Positions 41,911 to 51,447 of a stretch of DNA of 64,000 nucleotides are shown one piece after another; the stretch's first letter is position 1; each line of letters starts with the position of its first letter. Source of the DNA: Scatosoma sp045614565 (lineage in GTDB: Bacteria; Bacillota; Clostridia; Christensenellales; Borkfalkiaceae). The notes under the pieces are model-generated. The model was not told where the DNA came from, did no database searches, and was given only the letters and a program-made list of their open reading frames with translations. Position numbers and translations under genes: made by a program. The DNA is taken from NCBI GenBank assembly GCA_045614565.1, contig JAZLDG010000074.1, positions 1 to 64,000 on the forward strand, written 5' to 3'.

Positions 41911-43092
41911 TTATAATAAGCTGTCAATAAATTGCTCTGCGCATCTTGCCGAGCGGTTACCCTTGCGAAGCGCGAAGGCTTCCGCTTTGATTTCCAGCTC
42001 CTGCACAGGAAGCGCGATACCGTGCTTTTGCGCCAGCTCACGTACGATTTCCAAATACAACTGCTTGTTGGGTTTTTGGAACAGTACGACAAGCCCAAAC
42101 CGTTCGGAAAGCGAAAGCGTTTCCTGCAAAGTATCGTTGATATGCACGTCGTCGCCGTCGCGGTCGGCAAAGCTTTCCTTGATAATATGCCGACGGTTAC
42201 TCGTCGCGTAAATGACGGCGTTATCCGCTTTCGCACTCGCCGAGCCTTCCAACGCCGCTTTGAGCATACTGAAATTGTCGTCGCTTCTGTTAAACGCCAA
42301 ATCGTCGATGAAAATAATAAATTTCAAGGGATTGCCGCTAATCTTGCCCATAACGTAGGGCAGGAGCGAAAGCTGATCCTTGCGAAGCTCGATCAAACGC
42401 ACGCCGTCGTCGAAAAAGGCGTTTGCCACAGCTTTGACCGTGGACGATTTTCCCGTTCCCGCATCCCCGCAAAGCAAGGTGTTTGCCGCAGGTCTGCCTT
42501 CCACAAACGCGCGGGTATTAGCCACGACCGTTTCGCGTTCCGCTTCGTAACCGATAAAGGTATCCATACCGATTTTGTCCGCGCTGACGATCGGCTCGAT
42601 GGTTTTTTCGTCGGACAAACGGAACATACCGTGCGACGAAAATATGCCGTAGCCGTACTTTTCAATCCCGCGAAGCCGTTTTTTATACGCGGCGTATAAA
42701 TCAACGTTCGTGCTGTCAAAGGACGGGATTTCCCCTTCGTTCAAGCCCATATCCAAAGCAAAATCCAAGGGCTTCAACGAAGCGAACGCGGAAAAGCTTT
42801 CCAGTTCTCTTTTTACCGACTTTTCCACACAAGCCGCCGTTTTTTCGCCGTGGGCTACCGCTTTGATATACACGTTTTCGTCTTCAAAAATCAAGCCCTG
42901 CACACATTTGGTAAGCGATGCGCCGCGTTCGTATATCTCGGCAACGAACGCCGTGTACGCGCTACGCTTTTCCGACGCCGTTTCCGCGCGCATATACTGC
43001 GAAAACGCGGTAAGGAGCGGCTTTTTCGTCACGCGGATAAACACGCTCGAAAGACATAACCGATCGTAAATTGTACGTAAATTTTTTTCCAT
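41911..43092 (-). CDS. DUF815-family AAA-type ATPase
   Basis: 393 residues of the DUF815 family: an N-terminal helical region with a substrate-binding look, then Walker A CGDAGTGKSSTVKA (about 208-221), Walker B KFIIFIDDLAF, a sensor YATSNRRH, and a C-terminal lid (AEQFIDSLL). The family function is not established. It is inserted between leuB and ilvA, 4 bp after leuB, so it is co-transcribed with amino acid biosynthesis genes here. A chaperone or remodelling role for one of the operon enzymes is only a guess. Confidence 0.88.
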   Translation of the reverse strand: MEKNLRTIYDRLCLSSVFIRVTKKPLLTAFSQYMRAETASEKRSAYTAFVAEIYERGASLTKCVQGLIFEDENVYIKAVAHGEKTAACVEKSVKRELESFSAFASLKPLDFALDMGLNEGEIPSFDSTNVDLYAAYKKRLRGIEKYGYGIFSSHGMFRLSDEKTIEPIVSADKIGMDTFIGYEAERETVVANTRAFVEGRPAANTLLCGDAGTGKSSTVKAVANAFFDDGVRLIELRKDQLSLLPYVMGKISGNPLKFIIFIDDLAFNRSDDNFSMLKAALEGSASAKADNAVIYATSNRRHIIKESFADRDGDDVHINDTLQETLSLSERFGLVVLFQKPNKQLYLEIVRELAQKHGIALPVQELEIKAEAFALRKGNRSARCAEQFIDSLL

Positions 43093-43096
43093 TTTT

Positions 43097-44170
43097 TTAC
43101 AGTCTTTTAATAATTTCTTCCGTCATTTCCACCGTACCGAGCGGTTTCGCACCGTCCCGCGCCAAATCCGCCGTACGAAGTCCGTCGTTTAACACCTTGT
43201 CCACGGCGTTTACGATCGCTTCGCTCGCTTCCGTTTCGTTGAATGCGTACAAAAGCATCATCGCCGCCGAAAGCACGGTCGCAATCGGGTTCGCCTTGTT
43301 TTGCCCCGCAATATCGGGCGCGGAGCCATGAATAGGCTCGTACAAGCTGCGCGTATTGTCGCCGATCGACGCCGACGGCAGCATACCGATAGAACCTGTA
43401 ATTTGCGAAGCTTCGTCGGAGAGAATGTCCCCGAACATATTGCTCGTCACGATAACGTCAAACTGCGACGGGTTGCGAACGAGCTGCATCGCCGCGTTAT
43501 CCACGAGCATATCCGAAAGCTCGACGTCGGGATATTCCGCCGCAATCTCGTGCACGATTTTACGCCAAAGCCGTGACGTTTCCAAAACGTTCGCCTTGTC
43601 GATGCTCGTCAATTTTTTACGGCGTTTTCTTGCCGTTTCAAACGCCACACGGGCAATCCGTTCAATCTCCATACGGCTGTACGCTTCGGTGTCGTACGCT
43701 TCTTCGCCGTACTTGCCGTTGCGATAACCGCGCTCACCGAAATAAATCCCGCCCGTAAGCTCGCGCACGATCATAATATCAAAACCGTTCGCTACGATAT
43801 CGGCGCGAAGCGGACATTCGCCGCTCAACGCAGGGTACAGCTTTGCAGGACGAAGGTTGGTAAACAAACCCATCGCCGCGCGAATCCCAAGCAACGCTTT
43901 TTCAGGGCGGACGTTTCCCGCCAAGTTGTCCCATTTCGGTCCGCCGACCGCACCAAGCAGCACGGAGTCGGAAGCAAGACACCCGTCGACCGTTTCTTTG
44001 GGTAACGGCTCGCCAACGGCGTCAATCGCCGCACCGCCGATCAAATAGGGCGTAAACGAAAATTCTAATCCGTACTTTTTGCCAACGGCTTTTAATACGC
44101 GCACCGCGCTGTCTACGATTTCAGGGCCGATCCCGTCCCCGCGAAGTAATCCGATTTTATACTTTTTCAT
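43097..44170 (-). CDS. leuB: 3-isopropylmalate dehydrogenase
   Basis: 357 residues. LRGDGIGPEIVDSAVRVLKAV at the N-terminus, GAVGGPKWD, RELTGGIYFG, SNMFGDILSDEASQITGSIGMLPSA (metal Asp) and EPIHGSAPDIAGQNKANPI are all typical. It catalyses the NAD-dependent oxidative decarboxylation step of leucine synthesis. 13 bp after leuD. Confidence 0.97.
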   Translation of the reverse strand: MKKYKIGLLRGDGIGPEIVDSAVRVLKAVGKKYGLEFSFTPYLIGGAAIDAVGEPLPKETVDGCLASDSVLLGAVGGPKWDNLAGNVRPEKALLGIRAAMGLFTNLRPAKLYPALSGECPLRADIVANGFDIMIVRELTGGIYFGERGYRNGKYGEEAYDTEAYSRMEIERIARVAFETARKRRKKLTSIDKANVLETSRLWRKIVHEIAAEYPDVELSDMLVDNAAMQLVRNPSQFDVIVTSNMFGDILSDEASQITGSIGMLPSASIGDNTRSLYEPIHGSAPDIAGQNKANPIATVLSAAMMLLYAFNETEASEAIVNAVDKVLNDGLRTADLARDGAKPLGTVEMTEEIIKRL

Positions 44171-44182
44171 AACCTTCTTCCT

Positions 44183-44677
44183 TTATTTCACGTCGCCTTT
44201 TTGAATAGAGTTTACCAAGCCGCCGTTCGTGATAATCTTTTGAATAAACGGGGGGAAGGGTTGCGTTTGGAAGCTTTTACCCGTCGTACGGTTATAAATC
44301 ACGCCGTTGTCAAGATCCGCTTCCACTTTATCGCCTTCTTGAATCCCGTCCACTGCTTCGTCGCACTCGACGATCGCAAGTCCGATATTGATGGAATTGC
44401 GGTAAAAAATACGAGCAAAGCTACGCGCAATCACGAGCGATATGCCGCTTTCCTTAATCGCGATGGGCGCGTGTTCCCGCGAAGATCCGCAACCGAAATT
44501 AAATCCCGCCACCATAATATCGCCTTGACGTACCTTGTCCTTGAAAGACTTGTCGATATCTTCCATACAATGCGAAGCCAACTCTTTTTTATCAATGGTA
44601 TTCAAATATCTTGCAGGAATAATAACGTCCGTATCTACGTTATCCCCGTATTTGATTGCCTTACCGTTAAAAATCAT
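44183..44677 (-). CDS. leuD: 3-isopropylmalate dehydratase small subunit
   Basis: 164 residues. The swivel-domain motif NFGCGSSREHAPIAIK is intact; GDNVDTDVIIPARYL is the typical N-terminus. With LeuC it isomerises 2- to 3-isopropylmalate. The ATG at 44677 follows AAGGAGAG. The separation from leuC by a 281-bp inverted-repeat insertion is unusual, since the two are normally adjacent. Confidence 0.96.
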   Translation of the reverse strand: MIFNGKAIKYGDNVDTDVIIPARYLNTIDKKELASHCMEDIDKSFKDKVRQGDIMVAGFNFGCGSSREHAPIAIKESGISLVIARSFARIFYRNSINIGLAIVECDEAVDGIQEGDKVEADLDNGVIYNRTTGKSFQTQPFPPFIQKIITNGGLVNSIQKGDVK

Positions 44678-44997
44678 AACTCTCTCCTTATAAAATACTC
44701 GTATTTCCCACCCGTTAACCAATTCAATATAATCCGAACTCGATTTTGAGTGGCGAATTTTGGCGCATATTGCGTTAAAAGCCTTGTTAAATCGTCAGGT
44801 TTAACTTCGTCTTTTGCCTTATATTCACCTAAAATTCGCCTACTGAAAATTGCACACACGCAAAAGAGCGTATTTTCTGACGGATTTTGGTGAAGGTGCT
44901 CGCAGTTGTACCCGCGTACTACAAGGGCATATTTGCCGAAATGCGGCGAAAAGACGTCTTTTGCGCGAGTTCGGATTATATTGAATTGGTTAACCAT
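44674..44997 (-). CDS. ORF within the inverted-repeat insertion (107 aa, doubtful)
   Basis: An open frame that starts at the right arm of the insertion and ends with a stop overlapping the leuD ATG (ATGA). The product (MVNQFNIIRTRAKDVF ... LTQYAPKFATQNRVRIIL) begins and ends with residues coded by the inverted repeat arms and shows no known domain. It has no strong ribosome binding site. It may only be a chance frame carried by a non-coding element, though its coupling to leuD could help translation across the insertion. Confidence 0.25.
   Translation of the reverse strand: MVNQFNIIRTRAKDVFSPHFGKYALVVRGYNCEHLHQNPSENTLFCVCAIFSRRILGEYKAKDEVKPDDLTRLLTQYAPKFATQNRVRIILNWLTGGKYEYFIRREL
44714..44994. 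mobile_element. MITE-like element with 29-bp perfect terminal inverted repeats
   Basis: The arms at 44714-44742 and 44966-44994 are exact reverse complements, beginning GTTAACCAATTCAATA. The element is 281 bp and encodes no transposase. GTTAAC at both ends would fit insertion at TA with TA duplication. It lies between leuC and leuD inside the operon. The remaining 100 bp up to the leuC stop shows nothing recognisable. Confidence 0.78.
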
Positions 44998-45100
44998 ACA
45001 CCCACCGAACCGTATGCGTAATGGTTAAAAGAATTCATATCCTTATATATCGTTTTGCGCGGATATTCTAAAAAATTTCAACGAAAACCCTTTTCAAAAA

Positions 45101-46363
45101 TTAAGCGATTTCGTAAGGACTTGCGATTTTACCCGCAATCGCGCTCGCCGCGGCAACCGCGGGAGAAGCAAGATACACTTCGCTGTCCACGTGCCCCATA
45201 CGCCCGACGAAATTTCTATTCGTCGTCGCGACCGCTCTTTCGCCCGCCGCAAGGATACCCATATACCCGCCAAGGCAAGGTCCGCAGGTGGGCGTAGACA
45301 CGATACAGCCCGCTTGAATAAAGATTTTCACAAGTCCGTTTTCTACGGCTTTGAGATAGATATCCTGCGTAGCGGGGATCACGATCGCCCGAACGCCCTT
45401 TTTCACCGTTCTACCCTTGAAAATTTCCGCGGCTTCCGCAAGGTCTTTATAATGTCCGTTGGTACACGAGCCGATCACGACTTGATCGATTTTGATATCC
45501 CCGATCTCGTCGAAAGTTTTCGTGTTTTCAGGCAAATGCGGGAACGCCACCGTCGGCTCGATCGTATCCAAATCAATAACGTATTCCGCGTCGTAAACGG
45601 CGTCGTCGTCCGCTTTATATGCCACGAATTTTCTTTCGCTCCGTTCTTTCACGTACGCTTCCGTTTGTTCGTCCACTTCAAAAATACCGTTTTTCGCGCC
45701 TGCTTCAATCGCCATATTAGAGATGGTGAGCCGATCGTAGACCGTCAACGCTTTTACGCCGTCGCCGACGAATTCCATCGACTTATACAACGCGCCGTCC
45801 ACGCCGATTTTGCCGATAATATGCAAAATTACGTCCTTCCCCGACACGTATTTTTTGAGTTTCCCTTTCAAAACGAAACGGATAGCCGAAGGCACCTTAA
45901 ACCAAGCCTTACCCGTCGCCATACCGCAAGCCATATCCGTCGAACCCACGCCCGTCGAGAACGCGCCCAACGCGCCGTAAGTGCAGGTATGCGAGTCCGC
46001 GCCGATGACGACGTCCCCGGGCACGACCAAGCCCTTTTCAGGCAAAAGCGCGTGTTCGATACCCATTTGTCCCACGTCGTAGAAATGCGTTACTTCGTGC
46101 TTGTCGCAAAAATCACGGCACATTTTGCATTGCGTAGCCGCTTTAATATCCTTATTCGGTGCAAAATGGTCCATAACCATCGTGACTTTATCTTTATCGT
46201 ACACGCTCGTCGCACCGATATTTTCAAATTCCCGAATCGCAACGGGGGAAGTAATGTCGTTGCCGAGTACTCTGTCCAAATCGACGAGTATCAGCTGTCC
46301 CGATTCCACCCTTTCAAGTCCCGCGTGCGCCGCGAGAATTTTTTGCGTCATCGTCATTCCCAT
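45101..46363 (-). CDS. leuC: 3-isopropylmalate dehydratase large subunit
   Basis: 420 residues of the aconitase superfamily, with the 4Fe-4S cysteines in VIGSCTNG and STPTCGPCLGG and the GADSHTCTYGALGAFSTGVGSTD motif. It is the two-subunit, HacA/LeuC2 length form. The start at 46363 follows AAGGAG at a longish distance; ATG codons two codons later or nine earlier are alternatives. Confidence 0.96.
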   Translation of the reverse strand: MGMTMTQKILAAHAGLERVESGQLILVDLDRVLGNDITSPVAIREFENIGATSVYDKDKVTMVMDHFAPNKDIKAATQCKMCRDFCDKHEVTHFYDVGQMGIEHALLPEKGLVVPGDVVIGADSHTCTYGALGAFSTGVGSTDMACGMATGKAWFKVPSAIRFVLKGKLKKYVSGKDVILHIIGKIGVDGALYKSMEFVGDGVKALTVYDRLTISNMAIEAGAKNGIFEVDEQTEAYVKERSERKFVAYKADDDAVYDAEYVIDLDTIEPTVAFPHLPENTKTFDEIGDIKIDQVVIGSCTNGHYKDLAEAAEIFKGRTVKKGVRAIVIPATQDIYLKAVENGLVKIFIQAGCIVSTPTCGPCLGGYMGILAAGERAVATTNRNFVGRMGHVDSEVYLASPAVAAASAIAGKIASPYEIA

Positions 46364-46448
46364 ACTTTTTTCTTTCTCCTTTTTCCACATAAAAAGCCAC
46401 GGCTACGCCCCAAAAAGGCGTAGCAAGGCAAGTTGAATTATTTGATTT

Positions 46449-48107
46449 TTATTTGTTTATGATCGCGCCTTTATCCGCCGAGCTTACCTGCGCTGCATAG
46501 CGTTTCAAATACCCGCTCACTTCTTTCTTTTTTAACGGCATTTCCGCTTTGCGTTTTGCAAGTTCTTCGTCGGAAACTTTCAACTCGATCTTGTAATTCG
46601 GAATATCGATCGCAATGATATCCCCGTCTTTTACGTACGCAATCGGACCGCCCGAAACCGCTTCGGGGGAAACGTGACCGATAGACGCGCCGCGGGTTGC
46701 ACCCGAGAAACGCCCGTCGGTAATGAGCGCGACGTCTTTATCCAAGCCCATACCCGCGATCGCGGAAGTCGGCGAAAGCATTTCGCGCATACCCGGTCCA
46801 CCCGCAGGACCTTCGTAACGGATAACCACTACGTCGCCCTTGACGATTTTACCGCCGTAGATCGCCGCGATACATTCTTCTTCGCTTTCAAAAACCTTGG
46901 CAGGCCCTTCGTGCATGAGCATTTCGCTCGCCACGGCGGCACGCTTCACCACGCAACCGTCGGGCGCGAGATTGCCCTTCAACACCGCGATACCGCCCGT
47001 TTTTCCAAACGCGTTTTCGGGCTTTCTAATCACTTCGGGATCGAGATTGACGACGCCTTCCAAATTTTCTTTCAGTGTTTTACCCGTACAGGTCATCACG
47101 GAAGTATCTAAAAGGTTCAAGTTTTCAAGCTCTTTCAAAACCGCCGCAACGCCGCCCGCTTCGTTGAGATCTTCCATATAGGTAGGGCCTGCGGGCGCAA
47201 GATGACAAAGGTTGGGCGTTTTTTCGCTGATGGCGTTCACTTCGTCCAAATCAAACGCTACGCCGCATTCGTTGGCAATCGCAGGCAAATGCAACATACT
47301 GTTCGTCGAACAACCCAACGCCATATCCGCGGTAATCGCGTTCTTAATCGCCGCCGCCGTCATAATATCGCGGGGACGGATATTCTTTTTCACAAGCTCC
47401 ATAACCTGCATACCCGCGTGTTTTGCAAGCTCGATACGCGCGGAATATACCGCGGGGATCGTACCGTTGCCGCGAAGCCCCATACCGAGTACTTCGGTCA
47501 AGCAGTTCATAGAGTTTGCCGTATACATACCCGAGCAAGAACCGCAGGTAGGACATACTTTTTTCTCAAATTCCGAAAGCTGATTATCGTCAATCTTGCC
47601 CGCACTATACGCGCCGACCGCTTCAAACATACTCGAAAGCGAGCGTTTTTTACCGCCCACTCTGCCCGCGAGCATAGGTCCGCCGCTGACGAACACCGTC
47701 GGAATATTGAGCCGTGCCGCCGCCATCAAAAGCCCGGGCACGTTCTTGTCGCAGTTGGGGATCATAACCAACCCGTCGAAGCCGTGCGCCATTACCATCG
47801 CTTCGGTGGAATCGGCGATCAAGTCACGGGTGATGAGCGAGTATTTCATACCCGTATGCCCCATTGCAATCCCGTCGCAAACGGTGATCGCGGGGAACAT
47901 AATAGGCGTACCGCCCGCCATCGCCACGCCGAGCTTTACCGCATCGCAAATTTTATCAAGATTCATATGCCCCGGCACGATTTCGTTGTACGAGCAAACG
48001 ACGCCGATGAGCGGACGGGCTTGTTCTTCGTCCGTCAAGCCAAGCGCGTGATACAACGATCTATGCGGCGCGTTATGAAATCCGTCTACTATGGTTTCTT
48101 TAATCAT
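46449..48107 (-). CDS. ilvD: Dihydroxy-acid dehydratase
   Basis: 552 residues. Fe-S cysteines in NCDKNVPG and CPTCGSCSGMYTANSMNCL, the metal motif and the C-terminal TDGRFSGATRGASIGHVSPEA are standard. It makes 2-oxo acids for valine, isoleucine and (indirectly) leucine. Confidence 0.98.
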   Translation of the reverse strand: MIKETIVDGFHNAPHRSLYHALGLTDEEQARPLIGVVCSYNEIVPGHMNLDKICDAVKLGVAMAGGTPIMFPAITVCDGIAMGHTGMKYSLITRDLIADSTEAMVMAHGFDGLVMIPNCDKNVPGLLMAAARLNIPTVFVSGGPMLAGRVGGKKRSLSSMFEAVGAYSAGKIDDNQLSEFEKKVCPTCGSCSGMYTANSMNCLTEVLGMGLRGNGTIPAVYSARIELAKHAGMQVMELVKKNIRPRDIMTAAAIKNAITADMALGCSTNSMLHLPAIANECGVAFDLDEVNAISEKTPNLCHLAPAGPTYMEDLNEAGGVAAVLKELENLNLLDTSVMTCTGKTLKENLEGVVNLDPEVIRKPENAFGKTGGIAVLKGNLAPDGCVVKRAAVASEMLMHEGPAKVFESEEECIAAIYGGKIVKGDVVVIRYEGPAGGPGMREMLSPTSAIAGMGLDKDVALITDGRFSGATRGASIGHVSPEAVSGGPIAYVKDGDIIAIDIPNYKIELKVSDEELAKRKAEMPLKKKEVSGYLKRYAAQVSSADKGAIINK

Positions 48108-48151
48108 AATTATACCTTTAATAAACAGTAACTGAAAAGTTAAAGTATTTA

Positions 48152-49171
48152 TTAGTTGTTAATAAACTTTTCTTCGTCCGCCCAGCTGTAAAGCTTTCTA
48201 ATGTCTTTACCTACTACTTCGGAAGGATGTTCCGCCGCTTTCTTTCTCATTGCGTTGAAATGTACTTGACTGCCTGCATCGGACATATCGAGCAAGAAAT
48301 CCTTTGCAAACGTACCGTCTTGAATGTCGGCAAGCACTTTCTTCATCGCTTTCTTGGTTTCTTCGGTGATGATCTTCGGTCCCGTTACGTAATCGCCGTA
48401 TTCCGCCGTATTGGAAATGGAGTAACGCATACCTTCAAAACCGCTTTGATAAATCAAGTCGACGATAAGCTTCATTTCGTGGATACATTCAAAGTACGCG
48501 TTACGGGGATCGTAACCCGCTTCTACGAGCGTTTCAAAGCCCGCTTGCATCAACGCGCAAACACCGCCGCAAAGTACCGCTTGTTCGCCGAACAAATCGG
48601 TTTCCGTTTCCGTGCGGAAATTCGTTTCCAAAACGCCCGCTCTCGCGCCGCCGATACCCGCCGCGTACGCAAGACCGAGATCCCAAGCGTCGCCCGTCGC
48701 GTCCTGTTCCACCGCGATAAGGCAAGGCACGCCTTTGCCAACTTGGTATTCGCTGCGTACCGTATGCCCGGGGCCTTTGGGCGCAATCATAATAACGTTG
48801 ACGTTCTTCGGGGGCTTAATGCAACCGAAATGAATATTAAAGCCGTGCGCAAACGCCAAGGTCTTACCTTCGGTAAGGTTGGGTTCGATGCTTTCTTTGT
48901 AAAGCTTGGCTTGCTTTTCGTCGTTGATAAGGATCATGATAAGATCCGCCGCTTTCGCCGCATCCGCCGCCGTCATAACCTTCAAGCCTTGCTTTTCCGC
49001 TTTTGCCCAGCTCTTGCTGCCGTTGTAAAGACCAACGACTACGTTTACGCCCGAATCTTTGAGATTGAGCGCGTGCGCGTGACCTTGCGAACCGTAGCCG
49101 ATGATCGCTACCGTTTTATTTGCGAGTTTGTTCAAATCACAATCTTGTTGATAAAAAATTTTGTTTGCCAT
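48152..49171 (-). CDS. ilvC: Ketol-acid reductoisomerase
   Basis: 339 residues, class I length. The Rossmann motif is GYGSQGHAHALNLKDSG, and the C-terminal knotted domain has FGEQAVLCGG and ETEADLF-like acidic metal ligands (TETETDLFGE). It rearranges and reduces acetolactate or acetohydroxybutyrate. Confidence 0.98.
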   Translation of the reverse strand: MANKIFYQQDCDLNKLANKTVAIIGYGSQGHAHALNLKDSGVNVVVGLYNGSKSWAKAEKQGLKVMTAADAAKAADLIMILINDEKQAKLYKESIEPNLTEGKTLAFAHGFNIHFGCIKPPKNVNVIMIAPKGPGHTVRSEYQVGKGVPCLIAVEQDATGDAWDLGLAYAAGIGGARAGVLETNFRTETETDLFGEQAVLCGGVCALMQAGFETLVEAGYDPRNAYFECIHEMKLIVDLIYQSGFEGMRYSISNTAEYGDYVTGPKIITEETKKAMKKVLADIQDGTFAKDFLLDMSDAGSQVHFNAMRKKAAEHPSEVVGKDIRKLYSWADEEKFINN

Positions 49172-49215
49172 AATTATATTCCTTTCCTTTTATAAATTTT
49201 TATTTTTTGAATAAA

Positions 49216-49716
49216 TCACTTTGAAAATAGTGTAGCCGTGCCGCGCTCTAACGCAACGATACCCGTACGGCACATTTCAAGAATTCCAAAAGGTTGCATC
49301 AATTTCACGAACGCGTCGATTTTGGACGGATTACCCGTAACTTCAATGCACATACCTTCCGTAGAATAATCGATGACGCTTGCGCGGAACACGTCCACCG
49401 CCGTCATAATTTCACTACGGTTTTTATTCTCGTTTTTGACTTTAATAAGCATAAGCTCACGCTTAATCGGCTCGTATTCCATCACTTCGACCTTTTTGAC
49501 GACGACTAATTTTTTGAGCTGATTGAGCATTTGTTCTTTCACGTACGCGTCCCCGCTCATACAAATGGTGATACGGGAATATTCGGGGCGTTCGGTTTCT
49601 CCTACCGTCAACGTGTCGATATTGAACCCGCGGCGGGTGAACATAGCCGTAACCCGCGTCAATACGCCCGCTTTGTTTTCAACGTATACTGCAATGATGA
49701 ATTTATTGTTTTCCAT
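49216..49716 (-). CDS. ilvN: Acetolactate synthase regulatory (small) subunit
   Basis: 166 residues. An ACT domain (IAVYVENKAGVLTRVTAMFTRRGFNIDTLTVG) followed by the C-terminal small-subunit domain (FRASVIDYSTEGMCIEVTGNPSKIDAF). It confers feedback inhibition, usually by valine, on IlvB, whose gene lies immediately upstream. Confidence 0.96.
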   Translation of the reverse strand: MENNKFIIAVYVENKAGVLTRVTAMFTRRGFNIDTLTVGETERPEYSRITICMSGDAYVKEQMLNQLKKLVVVKKVEVMEYEPIKRELMLIKVKNENKNRSEIMTAVDVFRASVIDYSTEGMCIEVTGNPSKIDAFVKLMQPFGILEMCRTGIVALERGTATLFSK

Positions 49717-49743
49717 ACCTTTCTCCTTTCACGAATATACGCG

Positions 49744-51420
49744 TTATACCTTCGTAATAATATCGCTGATCGCCCCGCCCGGCGGCAACATCGGCAACAC
49801 CATTTCGTCCTTATCGATCCGCACGTCGATAACCGCGGGTTTACCCGCTTGCAACGCTTTTTCAAACGCTTGCTTGAACTCGACCTGCGTTTCCGCCAAA
49901 TACCCGTCCGCGCCAAACGCTTTCGCCAAAGCCACAAAATCGGTTTTTCTTTTGAGTACGGTGTTAGAATAACGTTTTCCAAAGAACAGCGTTTGCCATT
50001 GTCTTACCATACCCAACACGCCGTTGTTCATCAAGACGATAACGACGGGAATATTATAGGTTACGGCGGTTGCCAGCTCGTTCAAGTTCATACCGAAGCT
50101 TCCGTCGCCCGTAATCAAAACGGTAGGATCTTTGGTCGCCGTGTACGCACCGATCGCCGCGCCCAAGCCAAAGCCCATCGTACCCAAACCGCCGCTCGAA
50201 ACGATCCGTCTCGGACGGTCGAAATACGCGTACTGCGCCGTCCACATTTGATGCTGACCAACGTCCGTTGCTATGATCGTACCCGCGGGTTTATTCGCGT
50301 TGATAATATCAAACACTTGCTTGGGCGTAAGCGGCGCGGTATTCGCCGCCGCTATTTCCGCTTCAAAGGCAAGTTCTTCTTTTTTGAGCTGACGAACGCG
50401 AGCGAGCCATTCGGGGCTGCTCTTGGCTTCGCACTTTGCCGCAATACGGCTGAATGCGTCGTGCACGTCGCCGACAAGCCCCAACTCGACGGGTACGTTC
50501 TTGTTAATTTCCGCGTAATCGGGGTCTAACTGTATAATTTTGCTTTGCTTGGCAAATTTAGAAACGTTCCCCGTAGCGCGATCGGAAAACCGAACGCCGA
50601 CGGCGAGAATTAAATCCGCTTCGTTTTGGGACATAGACGACGCGTAATGCCCGTGCATACCCTGCATTCCCAAAAACCGTTCGCTATCCTGCGGTACGGC
50701 GGAAAGCCCCATAAACGTACAGCCGATCGCCGCGTCGATTTTGTCCGCCAAAGCCACGATCTCTTCACCCATTCCAAGCCCTGCCGCGCCCCCACCGACG
50801 TAAATATACGGTCTTTTCGCTTCGGAAATGAGCTTCACCGCTTCGTCGATTTGCGTTTCGTCTACCGTGGGCAAAGGAATTTTCTCTACCACGGGTTGCG
50901 GCTCGTACTCGTAGAAAGCCACCTGCACGTCCTTGGGAATATCAATCAAAACGGGACCGGGTCTGCCCGATTTCGCGATTTGGAACGCTTCGCGTACGGT
51001 GTCGGCAAGGTCTTTAATATCGTTCACGAAATAATTGTGCTTGGTGATCGGCAAGGTCACGCCCGTGATATCGATTTCTTGGAAACTGTCCTTTCCGATC
51101 AACGAACAAGGTACGTTCCCCGTAATCGCAACCATCGGAATACTGTCCAGCATCGCCGTCGCAATACCCGTAACCAAATTCGTAGCACCAGGTCCGCTCG
51201 TAGCGATACAAACGCCCACCTTTCCCGTTGCACGGGAATACCCGTCCGCGGCGTGCGACGCACCTTGTTCGTGCGCCGTTAAAACGTGGTTGATTTCGTC
51301 CTTGTATTCGTACAAGGCATCGTAAATATTGATAACCTGACCGCCGGGATACCCGAATACGTCGGTTACCCCTTGTTCGATCAGCGTCTTGATTAAAATT
51401 TGAGATCCTTTTAATTTCAT
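49744..51420 (-). CDS. ilvB: Acetolactate synthase large subunit
   Basis: 558 residues. ThDP-enzyme features are FGYPGGQVINIYDAL, the catalytic Glu in LTAHEQGASHAADGYSRATGKVG, and the ThDP-binding GDGSFGMNLNELATAVTYNIPVVIVLMNN. It condenses pyruvate with pyruvate or 2-oxobutanoate. Confidence 0.97.
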   Translation of the reverse strand: MKLKGSQILIKTLIEQGVTDVFGYPGGQVINIYDALYEYKDEINHVLTAHEQGASHAADGYSRATGKVGVCIATSGPGATNLVTGIATAMLDSIPMVAITGNVPCSLIGKDSFQEIDITGVTLPITKHNYFVNDIKDLADTVREAFQIAKSGRPGPVLIDIPKDVQVAFYEYEPQPVVEKIPLPTVDETQIDEAVKLISEAKRPYIYVGGGAAGLGMGEEIVALADKIDAAIGCTFMGLSAVPQDSERFLGMQGMHGHYASSMSQNEADLILAVGVRFSDRATGNVSKFAKQSKIIQLDPDYAEINKNVPVELGLVGDVHDAFSRIAAKCEAKSSPEWLARVRQLKKEELAFEAEIAAANTAPLTPKQVFDIINANKPAGTIIATDVGQHQMWTAQYAYFDRPRRIVSSGGLGTMGFGLGAAIGAYTATKDPTVLITGDGSFGMNLNELATAVTYNIPVVIVLMNNGVLGMVRQWQTLFFGKRYSNTVLKRKTDFVALAKAFGADGYLAETQVEFKQAFEKALQAGKPAVIDVRIDKDEMVLPMLPPGGAISDIITKV

Positions 51421-51447
51421 CTTTGTCTACTCCTTCACTTTATCATC

